13,265 bases of DNA from Blastocladiella britannica (lineage: Eukaryota; Blastocladiomycota; Blastocladiomycetes; Blastocladiales; Blastocladiaceae). Shown piece after piece: positions 1 through 9,699 of this stretch. The stretch spans positions 2,723 through 15,987 of the forward strand of contig MU624955.1 in assembly GCA_025349905.2 (NCBI GenBank), in the 5' to 3' direction. Each line of letters begins with the position of its first letter. Positions within the stretch are counted from its first letter, which is position 1. The translations under genes and the position numbers were made by a program. The notes under the pieces are model-generated. The model was given only the letters and a program-made list of their open reading frames with translations, made no database searches and was not told where the DNA came from.

Positions 1-611
1 GAGTCGTGCATCTCCACCTCGGCCTTGAGCTTGGCCTCGCGCGCCAGCTGCAGCTTGTCGCGGACAATGACCACGGGAATGTCGGCGTGCTTGGTCACGT
101 ACTCGGACACGGACCCGAGGAGCGCCTTGGTCACGAACCCGCGTCCCGACCGGGCGGCCATGACAATCGAGTCGGCGTGCAGCTCGTGTGCCTTGGCCAC
201 GATCGCCTCACCGATCTTGTGCGCCTTGACCGCGTAGCCCTCCACCACGCGCGGGACCGCACCGTGCAGCGTCGCGTCCGAGGCCACCGCCGACAGCGCG
301 CGGATCACCGCCAACGCCTCGTCGCGCTCGGCCGCATCGATCGTCTCGAGCGCCTTCATGACATCCACGCTGCCGTGGTCGCCGCGGTCGGCGTAGAACT
401 TGGTCGAACGCACGTTCACCAGTACCAGCGTGTCGGCGGTGGTCAGAATGTGCTTGCGGGCCCACTTGACCGTGTATTCGGACAGCGGGGCGCTCGTCAC
501 GGGCAGGACAATCACGCGACCGTGCTCGGCAGAGATATCGGCACCCGACTCGTGGAGGCTGGGAAGGTGGTGGTCCTCAGTGGCGGTAAAGGTGTTGTCT
601 TGGGCGGTCAT
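1..611 (-). CDS. Universal stress protein (UspA family), 3'-truncated by window edge
   Basis: Reading from ATG at 611-609, the frame stays open to the left edge, giving 203 codons without a stop, so the C-terminus lies outside the window. The protein has a hydrophilic N-terminus of about 30 residues. It then follows the Usp fold: a first beta strand (VIVLPVTSAPLSEYTVKWA), a second (DTLVLVNVR), a long acidic helix region, then HADSIVMAARSGRG and the C-terminal signature ALLGSVSEYV followed by IPVVIV. This matches the ATP-binding class motif G-2x-G-9x-G-S/T, except that the first glycine is alanine (ARSGRG, then GS). Usp domains bind ATP or AMP and act in stress responses; the exact role here is unknown. 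The start is supported by a CA-rich fungal-type leader directly upstream and a TATA box about 92 nt upstream. The same frame remains open far upstream (see findings), so an N-terminal extension is not excluded. Confidence 0.9.
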   Translation of the reverse strand, partial: MTAQDNTFTATEDHHLPSLHESGADISAEHGRVIVLPVTSAPLSEYTVKWARKHILTTADTLVLVNVRSTKFYADRGDHGSVDVMKALETIDAAERDEALAVIRALSAVASDATLHGAVPRVVEGYAVKAHKIGEAIVAKAHELHADSIVMAARSGRGFVTKALLGSVSEYVTKHADIPVVIVRDKLQLAREAKLKAEVEMHD

Positions 612-841
612 TGTTCTTGATTGGATTGGTTGGTTGTTGGATTTGGTTGGTATTGGGATGAGGATCTGCTGCAATGGATGCTGGACGAGGGGGACCGGGC
701 CTCTATTTATACCCGAGCTGGCCGAGCGAATACTTATAAAGTTTTCTGCTCCCCACCAAGTGCGCCACACAATGAAGCGAAACCTTACCCTCTCGGCCGG
801 CAACGTTTTTAAAATTGAAGTACGATCAGGCTGCGTCATAT
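612..841. other. Promoter and leader region of the stress-protein gene, plus 3' flank of the next minus-strand unit
   Basis: This spacer holds the CA-rich leader (612-660), the TATA box at 703-711 and an AT-rich stretch near 806-820 (minus strand TTCAATTTTAAAAACG). I found no open frame with the codon bias of the neighbouring genes. The stress-protein frame has no stop here, which I take as chance or as a possible N-terminal extension. Confidence 0.4.
703..711 (-). promoter_or_regulatory. TATA box of the universal stress protein gene
   Basis: The minus strand reads TATAAATAG at 711-703, 92 nt before the ATG at 611. Transcription would start around 670-680. The leader in between is rich in CA and CAA (for example ACCAACCAAATCC), as in many strongly expressed fungal genes. 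A second TATA-like TTATAAG lies about 30 nt further upstream. Position and sequence are seen directly; function is inferred. Confidence 0.55.
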
Positions 842-864
842 GACGAAAAGCTGTATTAGATGAT

Positions 865-1324
865 TCAAATGGCAGCATAGCATCGGGCATTTTGCTTGTC
901 GCAGTCGCCGACCGAGAGACCCTGCTGGCGACCCGTGCCCGAGTTGACGATTGTCGCGAGCGCACTTCTGCACGTTGGCACCCTGCTTGACATTGGGATC
1001 GGCGGCGGATGCGACCTGGTTGTTGTTGTTCTACAGTGATTAAGGATGTGAAAAAGGTCTCAAACTCTTCGTAAATGAATACCTCATCAATCAGAGGGTA
1101 ACGAGCACATGATTCCGTGGCCGCGAGCAAGGTAGAATAGAGGCACCGGCAATATGGACAAAGCGGCCGTTCACCTGGGGGCTTCCTCAGGGCATGGATC
1201 TCGTTGAGCACTGCCGACCGAAACGAAGACGGAAAAGCGCCGTGGATTCGTCGTACGGCATCGCAGTGGCTACCAAGGCGCATGCGATCACGGCAAACAG
1301 AGCGAGGAGAGGGTAGCGAGTCAT
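865..1324 (-). CDS. Possible short secreted protein gene (or pseudogene), exon structure unresolved
   Basis: ATG at 1324-1322 opens a textbook signal peptide, MTRYPLLALFAVIACALVA, ending in an AxA-type cleavage context. Without splicing it stops after 45 residues. Further down the same strand, 1015-974 reads VASAADPNVKQGAN, and 924-865 reads QGLSVGDCDKQNARCYAAI and then stops (TGA 867-865). One phase-consistent join is 1324-1274, 1015-974 and 924-865, using GT at 1273, AG at 1016, GT at 973 and AG at 925. It gives a cysteine-containing secreted peptide of about 50 residues starting ACALVASAADPNVKQ. The implied introns (258 and 49 nt) are atypical for this window. A 52-nt AT-rich GT-AG segment (GTATTC to CTGTAG, about 1082-1031) is an alternative intron. 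The product could be a cell-surface or effector-type peptide, or the locus may be decayed. No family recognised. Confidence 0.35.
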
Positions 1325-1581
1325 TCTTGGTGACTTTGGGTGATAAAAAAAAATGGGTGATAAAAAAAAATGGTGGCGGCCGGCCAGCGGTCCTGTGCGT
1401 CGTTTTAATTTACTTTTGATGCAAGTCCGAGCGCGTCTCGAACCGCTATTTATTCGCTGAGAGTCTGCCTGGTCGCTCGTTGTCCAGGTAAAGTGACTTC
1501 ATCGTGTCAGCTCTTCAGAAAATTAATTCTGGCACTCCTGCGATTGCGCCGCCGCCTGGGAATTCCGGACTGCAGTATCCC
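1325..1581. promoter_or_regulatory. Divergent promoter region between the secreted-protein unit and Rod
   Basis: This spacer of about 257 bp separates minus-strand transcription to the left from Rod on the plus strand. It holds the 17-bp tandem repeat, an AT-rich patch (1401-1420) and CTATTTATT at 1446-1454, which reads AATAAATAG on the minus strand and could serve as a weak TATA element leftward. A good donor-like GTAAAG at 1488 and an acceptor-like CTGCAG ending at 1574 could bound an 87-nt intron in the Rod leader. All assignments are inferred from position and motif. Confidence 0.35.
1337..1370. repeat. Two tandem copies of a 17-bp A-rich unit
   Basis: The unit TGGGTGATAAAAAAAAA occurs twice back to back (1337-1353 and 1354-1370), followed by TGG, the start of a third copy. 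Both copies carry a run of nine A. The repeat lies 13 nt upstream of the ATG of the putative secreted-protein unit, so it would sit in its leader or promoter as T-rich DNA on that strand. It is probably a replication-slippage duplication. The poly-A/T tracts may also disfavour nucleosomes. Confidence 0.85.
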
Positions 1582-4500
1582 ATGCAACAACAGCCATTAT
1601 TCACGCTCAAGTCGCTGCAAGGCGCGCCATGCACCCAGGCGCCGCCCTTTGTCGACTGCATTCTCTCGCCCGCGATCGCGGTTGTCGCGTCCGGGCCGAA
1701 CGTGCAGATCATTGACTCACTGACGCGCGACTCGCTCTACCGCCGCCGTATTCGTACGCGGGCACTCTTGTTTGGAGGGACCATGGGCAAATATAATTCA
1801 TCAATAATGGCCAAAAAAAAAAAATTACAGAGCCGACAACAGTTCTCGCGCCGCCGTGCATTGCGCTGACAGCCGACTCCAAGTGTACCGCATTGTGCTC
1901 GGCCGACGGTGCCCTTTCGCTACTTCTGACCTGGTCGCCCAAAGTGGCCGTGAACTTATCCGTGGCCGAGCTCGTGGCCAGCCATACTTTGGGCAATAAC
2001 CAACGTGCTCCCCGCTCCTCTGTGTCGTCCAGCACACCTGCGATCCAGGTCACCAAGTTGGAATTTGTGATGGTCCGATTCGGGTGCGGGATCGATCAAT
2101 ATTCACTCCTCTATCCCTATCGCCTTGTACTCACACCTACGGAAACAGAAACGATGTACTGCACGAGCTCCTGGTCACGACCACATCCGGCGTCCTACGC
2201 ATTGCCAACCTCTGTATCGATCTTCTCTTGCGCGCTGCAACAGAGGGAGCGTCAGCATTGCAAGTTGGACTTCGCGAGGTACGCGCCCACTCCACCTTTC
2301 AGCAAGACAAGAGGCACCTACTTAGACAAATAATATACAGTTTGAGCAGCAGCTCATCGTCGAATACCTCGTCCCGACGCATTCCCTCGCGCCAGGATCG
2401 CCGCCTCACCAAACCACAGTGCATACGAGCGTTGCCATTCCCAGCGCAACCCTCCTCGCCACCACGGGCGCGGCGCTGACCACGATCGCAAACTCTGCAG
2501 CACAATTCAAGGCCGCATCGCCATCGTCGCCTGGCGGTCCCTGGGGAGGCATCGGCCTTGGTACCCCCGCGCCGTCCCGCACTGCGACGTCGCCATCATC
2601 GCCTGTTGCGCTTCCGTGCGCGTCAGTGCTTATTTTTTCATCGGGACCATCTCCTGTCTCACTGTGGACGTGGGATCCAGCTGCCCGCGCCTCTGTCTGC
2701 ACTCGTGCCGTCGGTAGCATGCTGTCGGGACTTGTTTCCTCCATCTTGGCATCTTCACCCCCAGTCTCCGCGCGCATTCTACGTGCGGAACTTGCCCCTG
2801 ACGCCCGGACCGCGTACACCCTTGCCGCGGATGGCCAGATCTCTGCCTGGCGACTGCCTGCACTTGTTCGCGTCCCCCTCGCGCTCCCTAATCGTCTGCG
2901 CTCAAACGACACCGTGCCTGTGCGTGCACTGGACATTACCGTGTTTCGTTCCACTGCCCTCGATCACTCATACCACCTCGCGGTCATTTGCACCAACGCC
3001 GTGATTTGCTTGATTGACCCGCGCACCATGACCGTCGCGGTGGAACTCCCGCTGCCCACTGCCATCCCTAGCGCCTGGCGCTTGGCCCATCCGGTTGGAG
3101 CGATATGGTCGCCACCCATTGTGTTACCGACGACTTCAGGTGGTGGCGTGATCGCCGGAGCGGAAAACGACCAGCGGCGAGCCAGTTTTGTCGCTTCATC
3201 CGCAAAAGGCGGCATCATGATCAACACTAGCACGCCCACTATGGTGTCGGGTGGTAGCGGCGGGAATGGAGGAGGTTCTCCCGCTGCTGGCTCCTCAGCG
3301 CCAGCCACCCCCGTGTCCACTCTTGGGTCCAGCACGAATAACCTGTTTCCGTCGCCGTCACAACTGCAAGACCATATCCGCCTGGGCGTCGTCGGGTACC
3401 GCGAGCAGACTCAAATGCTCGAGTTTCTGCACACGGCCGAACCCAAGCCGCAAAACCAGCTGCGGGCCAAAATTGCGGTGCACGCGTGGTCCGAGGCCCT
3501 CGAACTCGCCCACCAGTTTGCCATGGACCCGCAGCCAGTGCACGAGGCTCGACTCGATGCGGCTGTGGACCGCGGCACAGACCCCGTCTCGGGCGAGTTG
3601 GTTTCGGTTGCGTGGGCGACAGAAATTTCACCCATCATTGACGCCGTCACTGACGTGGCGCACCGCGTTCGTATTTGCCTGTCTGCTCCTTGGCAAGCAG
3701 CCTCCGACGTGCAAGCTGCGTTGTCGTACGCCCTGACGGCTCTGTCTCAGGCGACTGCTGTCCATTCCACGACGACACCCCTCTCTGCCTCCATGCTTTC
3801 GCTTGGTGGTGTCCCGGCCGTGGCTGCTGCGAGCGGCGCCTCACTTGGGTCGACGCGCGGCGCCAATGGCCTCGTCTCATACGAAAAGCAGCTGGCTGCG
3901 CTCTTGTCGCAGGTCCGCGCTGCCAGCACACGCCTCGGAACTTGGGCCCTGACTGGCCGACCATTTTCGCCACGGGCCTGGCGCGTCTTTTTAGAAATGC
4001 CACTGGTGGATGACATGTGCGAGCTCGCCACGCGCGGACAAGTGGATGCGCTGGTGGTGGTTTGGCGCCGGCACCTGAGCGAGGTGGTGACCTCGGCCAC
4101 ACTGCGGCGTGTCCTCGAGTCGCTTCCCATGACGATCCCGAGCCAGCAGCTCATCCCCTGGTTGCGCGACTACGTGATCCCGCTGGTGCGGCCAAGCACC
4201 AAAGCCAGGGTCGACCAGTGGCTTGAAAACCGCGCGCGGGTCATTGCCCTCAATGCCCATGCCGCTCCTGCTCAGACCGCGACGCTGCCCACGAGCAAAG
4301 CTACGACGAAATCAGCAACGACAAAGACATGTACCGCTTTTCTCGATGCTCTCGCCTTGTTGAACCTTGCACTGGCGCCAGTCAACACGGCAGCGGCCAT
4401 GCGCAACGGAACCTCACTCTCGTGGATGTCGCACACGCTTGGCGCCAAACAAGCGGCAAAGGACGCGCCTACTTCGGCAACCATCCTCGAGCTCTGGACC

Positions 4501-7500
4501 CAGCTTTCGGACCTTGTGTTTTTGCACGACAAACTCGACATGACCATGACCTTGGCTCAGTACGCGCACACGCTGCACGAGGATATTGCCACTGCTCTGC
4601 TCGACCGCGTCGAGGCCGCCGAACTGCTGCCGACCGCCATCAAGACCAAGTTTGACATCTACGTCGCCCGCCACAAGCTCGATCGCGACGACCTTCTCGT
4701 CGACTACTGCGCTTCTATTGTCGGCTCGGCGCCTGTTCCTCTATCCGAAGCGGCGGTGGTGGACCCTTTCCGAGCCGATAATCAGCCGTCCTTTTCGCGA
4801 TTTGCGGCAACTTGGGAAGCGCGTGTGCTCGCCCTGGTCCCCGAGATTGGCGACATAGCTCGCCGGTGCGACGTCATTCTTGACCTCACCTCGCGCGTGA
4901 GTGTCCCCTGGTCACACGCCATTGACACGGCCGTACACGATATGCTAGCGGCGACTATCCCAGAGCCGCATCGCCAGTCCGATCTGCAAAAGCAGTGGAA
5001 GTGGATGAATCTGTGCCGCATGCTGCTGAACTACAGCGTGCGTGGGTTTGACGGCGGCAACGTTGCCTACGCTCGCCAACTGATCAAGCACTTGGCCACA
5101 TTCTCGAGCCGCCCAGAGGCATTTGATGATGCGCTTCGCGTTGCCGTTGAGTTCCCCGACCTTCAACCAAGCCTCGTGTTCAATGCGTTCTTGCGCCAGC
5201 TGGGGTCGACCCTGCCACACCCCGAGTGGCGTGCATTTGTCGCGAACCTCGCCAACCATGTCCTTGCTTGGCACATTGCCGAGGCTGCACACGACGTTGT
5301 TGGGTTTTTCGTGTATTTGATCACCAAGGCGGGCACTGGATTGCACGACCGTGCTGGTGGTGGCAGCATTCCGGTTCCCCCATCCAGCTTTGAGGCCGAT
5401 GCGAGCGTGCACCTCGCCGTGCTCATGGACAACACGCTGGTCCTGCTCGAGTTTATTGCCAACTATGGCCGTGGCTTGACGGCTGCCGAACACCTCTTGC
5501 GCACCAAACTGCAATGTATCCGGCGCATTGAGAACGAGCTGGGACAGCCGTCCCTTGCCATCCCGACGCTCGGCGACTTGGAGACGCCGGATTCGCAACT
5601 GGCGTACTATTTATCGTCGGTAAAAGGGCTGCCAGCTCCTACGGTTTACCGCCTCGGCGAGATTCTGGACATTGATCCGGCTCAGCGCGTCCAAACCCTG
5701 GTTCAAAAGGCGCTTCAGCAGCAAGAGTTTGGAACCATGCTGGCAACCGTCACCGAATTTGCACAGGGTCGCCATGTGGACCCCGCGGGTGCTTCCCGCG
5801 CGCTCGTGTCCGTGATCAGAGATATTGCACAGGTGCTCGAAGACCCGCAGCTCGACCGAGTTCCAACTGCCCGAGTGATCCGCACCCTTGTGGTGCTTGC
5901 CCAGCGCGCGGTGGATCTGGCCAACGACCAAGGCCGAATCGAGGCCACCGAGTGTTACAAGTTGGTGGCGGCGCTCAAACTCGTGCACGACCAGACCGAA
6001 GATGGGAATTACCGAGTGGCCGTGGGCCGTCGTTCCCGTGCATCTCTCAGTCACGGCTCCGATCCCGCGGTGCTTGGCGTGGCTCAAGCGCCCAAGCCGC
6101 TCCACCACCTTCCATTCGTCTTCGACGTGGGCCGCGTGTTGACCACCAACGCCATGATCCCACTCTGCGCCCAGATGCTGCGCCACGGTCTCGAGTCGCT
6201 GCAAGCAGTGTTTCCACAGTCCACCTCGGCTGCGCTGCTGGCTGAGCGCGCACGTGGGAAACGTAAAGGCAAAGGGCGCGTGCCCGTCGATCCCATCACG
6301 TCGTTTACGCAAGTGGCGGCCCAGGTGGCGCACGAGTTACTGGTGGCGCAGCTCCCGTTGGCGTCACTATCAGTGTCCAGGCTCCTGGTCTCACGCCTCG
6401 CATCGTGCGCTCTGCTTCTGCCGCCGGCCGAGATTGAGGCGCCACTGGAGCACACGCCCGTGTCGATGCTCGTTCCCCTGGCGACCGTGCGCGGGTTTTT
6501 GGCCATGCGCGAGTCGTCCGTGGTGGATGAGCCGCTTCTGCTCGGGCTCTTGCTGATCATGGACCCCAGGCTTGCGGCAATGCGGGTCCAAGATACCCTG
6601 GTGCTCGTCCAGTCGCATCTGGGCAAGGTGCATGGGTACTGTTCGGTCGGGTTTGTTCTGGGGTCTCTCACGATCCAGCATGGCCTGACGGCGGCGTGTC
6701 GCGACACGGCTAAGCGTGTTGGCTGGTGGTGGCAAATGGAACTGCTGGGGATTCCGGTGCATGCCGACGACTGGGGCGAGCCGGGAGCACCCATTAACCC
6801 CAAAGTACTGGAACGGTACATTGCACCGATCCTGTACCACACGTCGCGGGACTTGGTGACGGGCCTCGAGTTTGCGCGCGACTTTTTGATTGACGAGGAC
6901 GCGGTCATGCTCGAGTACGTCTCGCAGCAGCTTGGTCTGTCCCTAGACGCCTCTACTGTCGAGCTCTTGAGCGCAGGGCGGCAGGCCATCGCATCCAGTG
7001 GATCTAGTGGCGGTAGTAGTGGTGGACACGCAGCCAGTGTGACGACGGCGATGGGTGCGACCGACCTTGACCAGCGGTCCATGCCGGCTCTCGCTGATTA
7101 TCAAGACGCAATTGTCGGTGTCCATTCCGAGGTGGCCCACAAGAACCGATTGATGGAGGTGTACCTCCGCGGCTGCAACGAGTCGGATCCGTACGACTAT
7201 GACCGGCTTCAGTTCCTGCTCGGGTTGCTGTTGGATCTCGTGAACAGCAGTGACGCTTTCGTGGCGCCAACCGAGATGGCGGAGAATCTGCGTGTCTTCC
7301 ACTTGGTGCTGCAGGCGCTGCGAGAGACGCGCAAACCACAGCGGGCAACCGCCGCCATTGAGGCCGAGGTGGCCGCCGCACAGCTCCGTGGCTGGAACGC
7401 CGACTGGGCGCGGACGCGCTTCAATTACCACGCGCTGATATCGGGGGACCTGGCCAGCCGATGGGCGTACCTTGAGCCATTTGTCATTGCCGAGACCGTG

Positions 7501-9699
7501 AGCCCGCTGGTTGCCCTTGCCAAGCCGTTGGGCCTGGACCCCGACAATTTTTACGCTTGCGCGGTGGCCGAGGAAATCCAGCGCCACAAGCGGCTCGGGG
7601 TCAAGATCCGGTTTGCCGCGCTTGAGAATCGATTGTCGCTGATCCGCAAGTGGGATGTGCAGTGGTCGGTGGCCATGTTCATTAGCGAGAACGCGACGGG
7701 CAACGACAAGACGAGCGCGCTCGAGTGGGCCGTGTCGTCCATGGAAAAGACCAAGGCGCGCGGCCGCATCGGCTCAGTCTCGCTTGCGCCTGGGTTTCAG
7801 CAACAGCTCGAAAGCGTCAAAGATCAGCTTGCACGCGCAGTCATTGAAGAGGTTCTCCTTCAGCATGCGCTCGGCGACGAGTATGTGGCACTCATCGGCG
7901 ATCCGCCGCAGCTGGTGCGGAAACTATACCTCTCGTGCGACGAGCTCTTGGCGGATTCGCGTCCACATGGCCCGGTGCGTGTCAACGAGGTGGCCAATGC
8001 GATTTGCCAAACGTTTGGCCTTGATCACGAGATGGTGAAGCGTCAGTTGGTTGGGGTTCGTAACTTTTAGCTTTTTTTAGTTGGCGAGGTATCACTCAAG
8101 CAAATGACATGTCACCCTGTGCAGGAGCTGATTAGTGTGGTTGTTCCCTGTGATGACGACGAGTTGCCCTCTGCCACCTCCGATGTACGTAGTTCCTCAA
8201 TCCTGCCCCTTTCCAAGCTGATTAATTCAATCAAATTTCAAATTTGTTACCAAATGGCAACAGGCCATTGATTGCTCCAATGACAAGGTGATTATGCATA
8301 TTTTGAGCTGGCTCGAAGGCGGCGATCCCCAGCAGCCGTTATTGGCGCTCATTTCGGTTCGTTGACTCTCTTTCTCTTTTTCTCTTCATCCAGTAATGTT
8401 AACATAAGTTTTGAGCAGACTCCTGACGATGTGGACCCGATCATGCGTCTCAGGGCCGTTCGAATTTGCAACAAGATGGGCTTTGCGACGGATGGCGAGC
8501 AGTCGCGCGTCATGACCGCTTTTTTGCACTTCCGCGACCACAAGCACCTAGCCCTTCCATGCGTACTGGAAGAGTTTATGCACTTTAAAAAGGCACATGT
8601 GCAGGCGCTGTGGCTCAATCATCGCCATATCCCTAAGGTATTTTTCCTTTTATATATCGACTTGGAACTTGATCTTACCATTATCCCTATGCATTATTTA
8701 GTGCCCTCAATTGATTTGCAATCTCTGCTGTGGTGCGTTTATATTTCTTTTGAGTGATTGGCAAGCCTGACGCATACTTCAACAGACTTTAAGGTGGCTG
8801 ACCCGGACCTGGTCGAAAAGGCCCTGTTTGCGATCTTGGATCGCCAGCACCACAAGTACCTTGCTCGCAACCTGCTGCGTATCACGACTGCGTATCCCAA
8901 CATTGCCTCCTTGCCGCAGATCTGGCAGCGATGGCTCTTGGCAGTCGTCAATGACCCCTCGCGCCTTCCGACATCTCGCTCTATCGCCATGACCTTATCA
9001 ACGACCGCACCGTCACTGGTGCCCGATCAAATCACATTTGCATCTGGAGACCCATCTGCGTGGGCCTGGACACTTGCCGACAACTTGATCGAGTGCCCGA
9101 TCATCAACGACGTGCTCCTCTCTGGGCCAGTGGTCCAAGTGCCGCCATCGTCAACATACGCACCCTTTTTGCCCAAGCTTCTTGCCGCCATTGCCCAACA
9201 TGGGCTCGAGCCGTGGCTGATTCTGTTGAGTGCCGTGGCCCTGACCGAGCCGCTCCTTGTCCAGCACTTGACGCAAGCGCAGGCGCCGGTGACGGAGGCG
9301 CTTCGGGTCGTCGAGAAATGGTCCGGTTTGGGCCGCAAGCAGGCTATCATGGCCGCGCTCTTTACGTATGCGTTCTCGACGCAGGCGGTCGGGCATTTGA
9401 TTGGCAGTCAGTGGATGGTGCCGTGTTTGCGCCATTGTCTTGAGCGCGGGTACATTCGGACCATGGTAGAGCAAATGGCGCAGATTCAGAGGTACCTTCT
9501 GGTTTTTCGTCGTCCGATGGATATGGTTCTGACGAATAAAAAAAAATTATCTAGCTCGGACAAGGCGGCCAAGCTGGTCATGTTCTACTGCAAGGAGCGA
9601 AACCTCCAGCTTCCGCCCGATGCCGATCCCGTGTCGTACTTTTTGGAGATTCTGGAACCCCGCCAAGAGGACGCGGCGGACGAGCTCCAGACGTTTTAA
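1582..9699 (+). CDS. Rod/KNTC1 homologue, large subunit of the RZZ kinetochore complex (9 exons)
   Basis: Exons: 1582-1753, 1831-2083, 2149-2278, 2341-8055 (or 8049), 8125-8184, 8264-8356, 8419-8637, 8702-8732, 8786-9699. All joins are GT-AG and in phase, giving about 2,528 residues (human KNTC1 is about 2,209). Residues 1-540 are beta-strand-rich and fit the N-terminal propeller, with a Gly/Ser/Pro linker at about 475-515. The remainder is alpha-solenoid and ends in the Rod C-terminal domain. Agreement with remembered KNTC1 is strong at PWLRDYVIPLVR (human PWFKNDVIPFVR), the following QWLENRARV (KWLEQAARN), TWEAR (TWEAK), VPWSHAIDTAV (VPWSAAVEQLV), LWLNHRHIP (LWKNHSHEP) and the C-terminal LPPDADPVSYFLEIL (VPPDTAPCEILKMFL). 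Rod joins Zwilch and ZW10 in the RZZ complex, which builds the kinetochore corona and, through Spindly, recruits dynein and Mad1-Mad2. The start at 1582 is the first in-frame ATG. The frame is open to 1492 without an ATG, so an upstream exon is possible. The intron 1 donor may be 1748 or 1754. Confidence 0.93.
2341..8055 (+). other. 5.7-kb central exon of the Rod gene
   Basis: A single uninterrupted reading frame runs from the acceptor ATACAG (ending 2340) to a donor at 8050 (GTTGGG) or 8056 (GTTCGT). It encodes about residues 186-2090, that is the rest of the propeller and nearly all of the solenoid. Three introns lie upstream within 760 bp and five downstream within 740 bp. Two low-complexity inserts are visible: a Gly/Ser/Pro-rich one at 3240-3340 and a Ser/Gly one at 6990-7035. 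Confidence 0.9.
8702..8732 (+). other. 31-nt microexon of the Rod gene
   Basis: The exons on either side (ending 8637 in phase 0, starting 8786 in phase 1) cannot be joined directly. Between them, TTTAG ends at 8701 and a GTGCGT donor starts at 8733, leaving 31 nt that restore phase. They encode CPQLICNLCC plus the first base of Asp. The joined stretch HIPKCPQLICNLCCDFKVAD aligns without gaps with human HEPMAVRLVTELCLEYKIYD (from memory), which is independent support for the microexon. The flanking introns are 64 nt (8638-8701) and 53 nt (8733-8785). Confidence 0.88.

Noticed and set aside
6..620. Plus-strand open frame of 204 codons over the stress-protein gene
   Set aside because: It is the antisense shadow of a clear Usp gene. 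Its translation is His/Gly/Arg-rich without any domain.
6084..7082. Minus-strand open frame of 332 codons inside the Rod gene
   Set aside because: Antisense of the conserved Rod solenoid. GC-rich codon bias commonly leaves the complementary frame open.
2419..8070. Treating the long open frame 2419-8070 as the whole gene
   Set aside because: It begins within an exon at a GTG, not an ATG, and its last residues before 8070 read into an intron. Conserved Rod sequence continues in spliced exons on both sides.
9530..9570. Possible short intron (GTTCTG to ATCTAG) in the last Rod exon
   Set aside because: Only 29 nt, shorter than any other intron here. The frame is open through it, and the C-terminal alignment with KNTC1 needs no removal.
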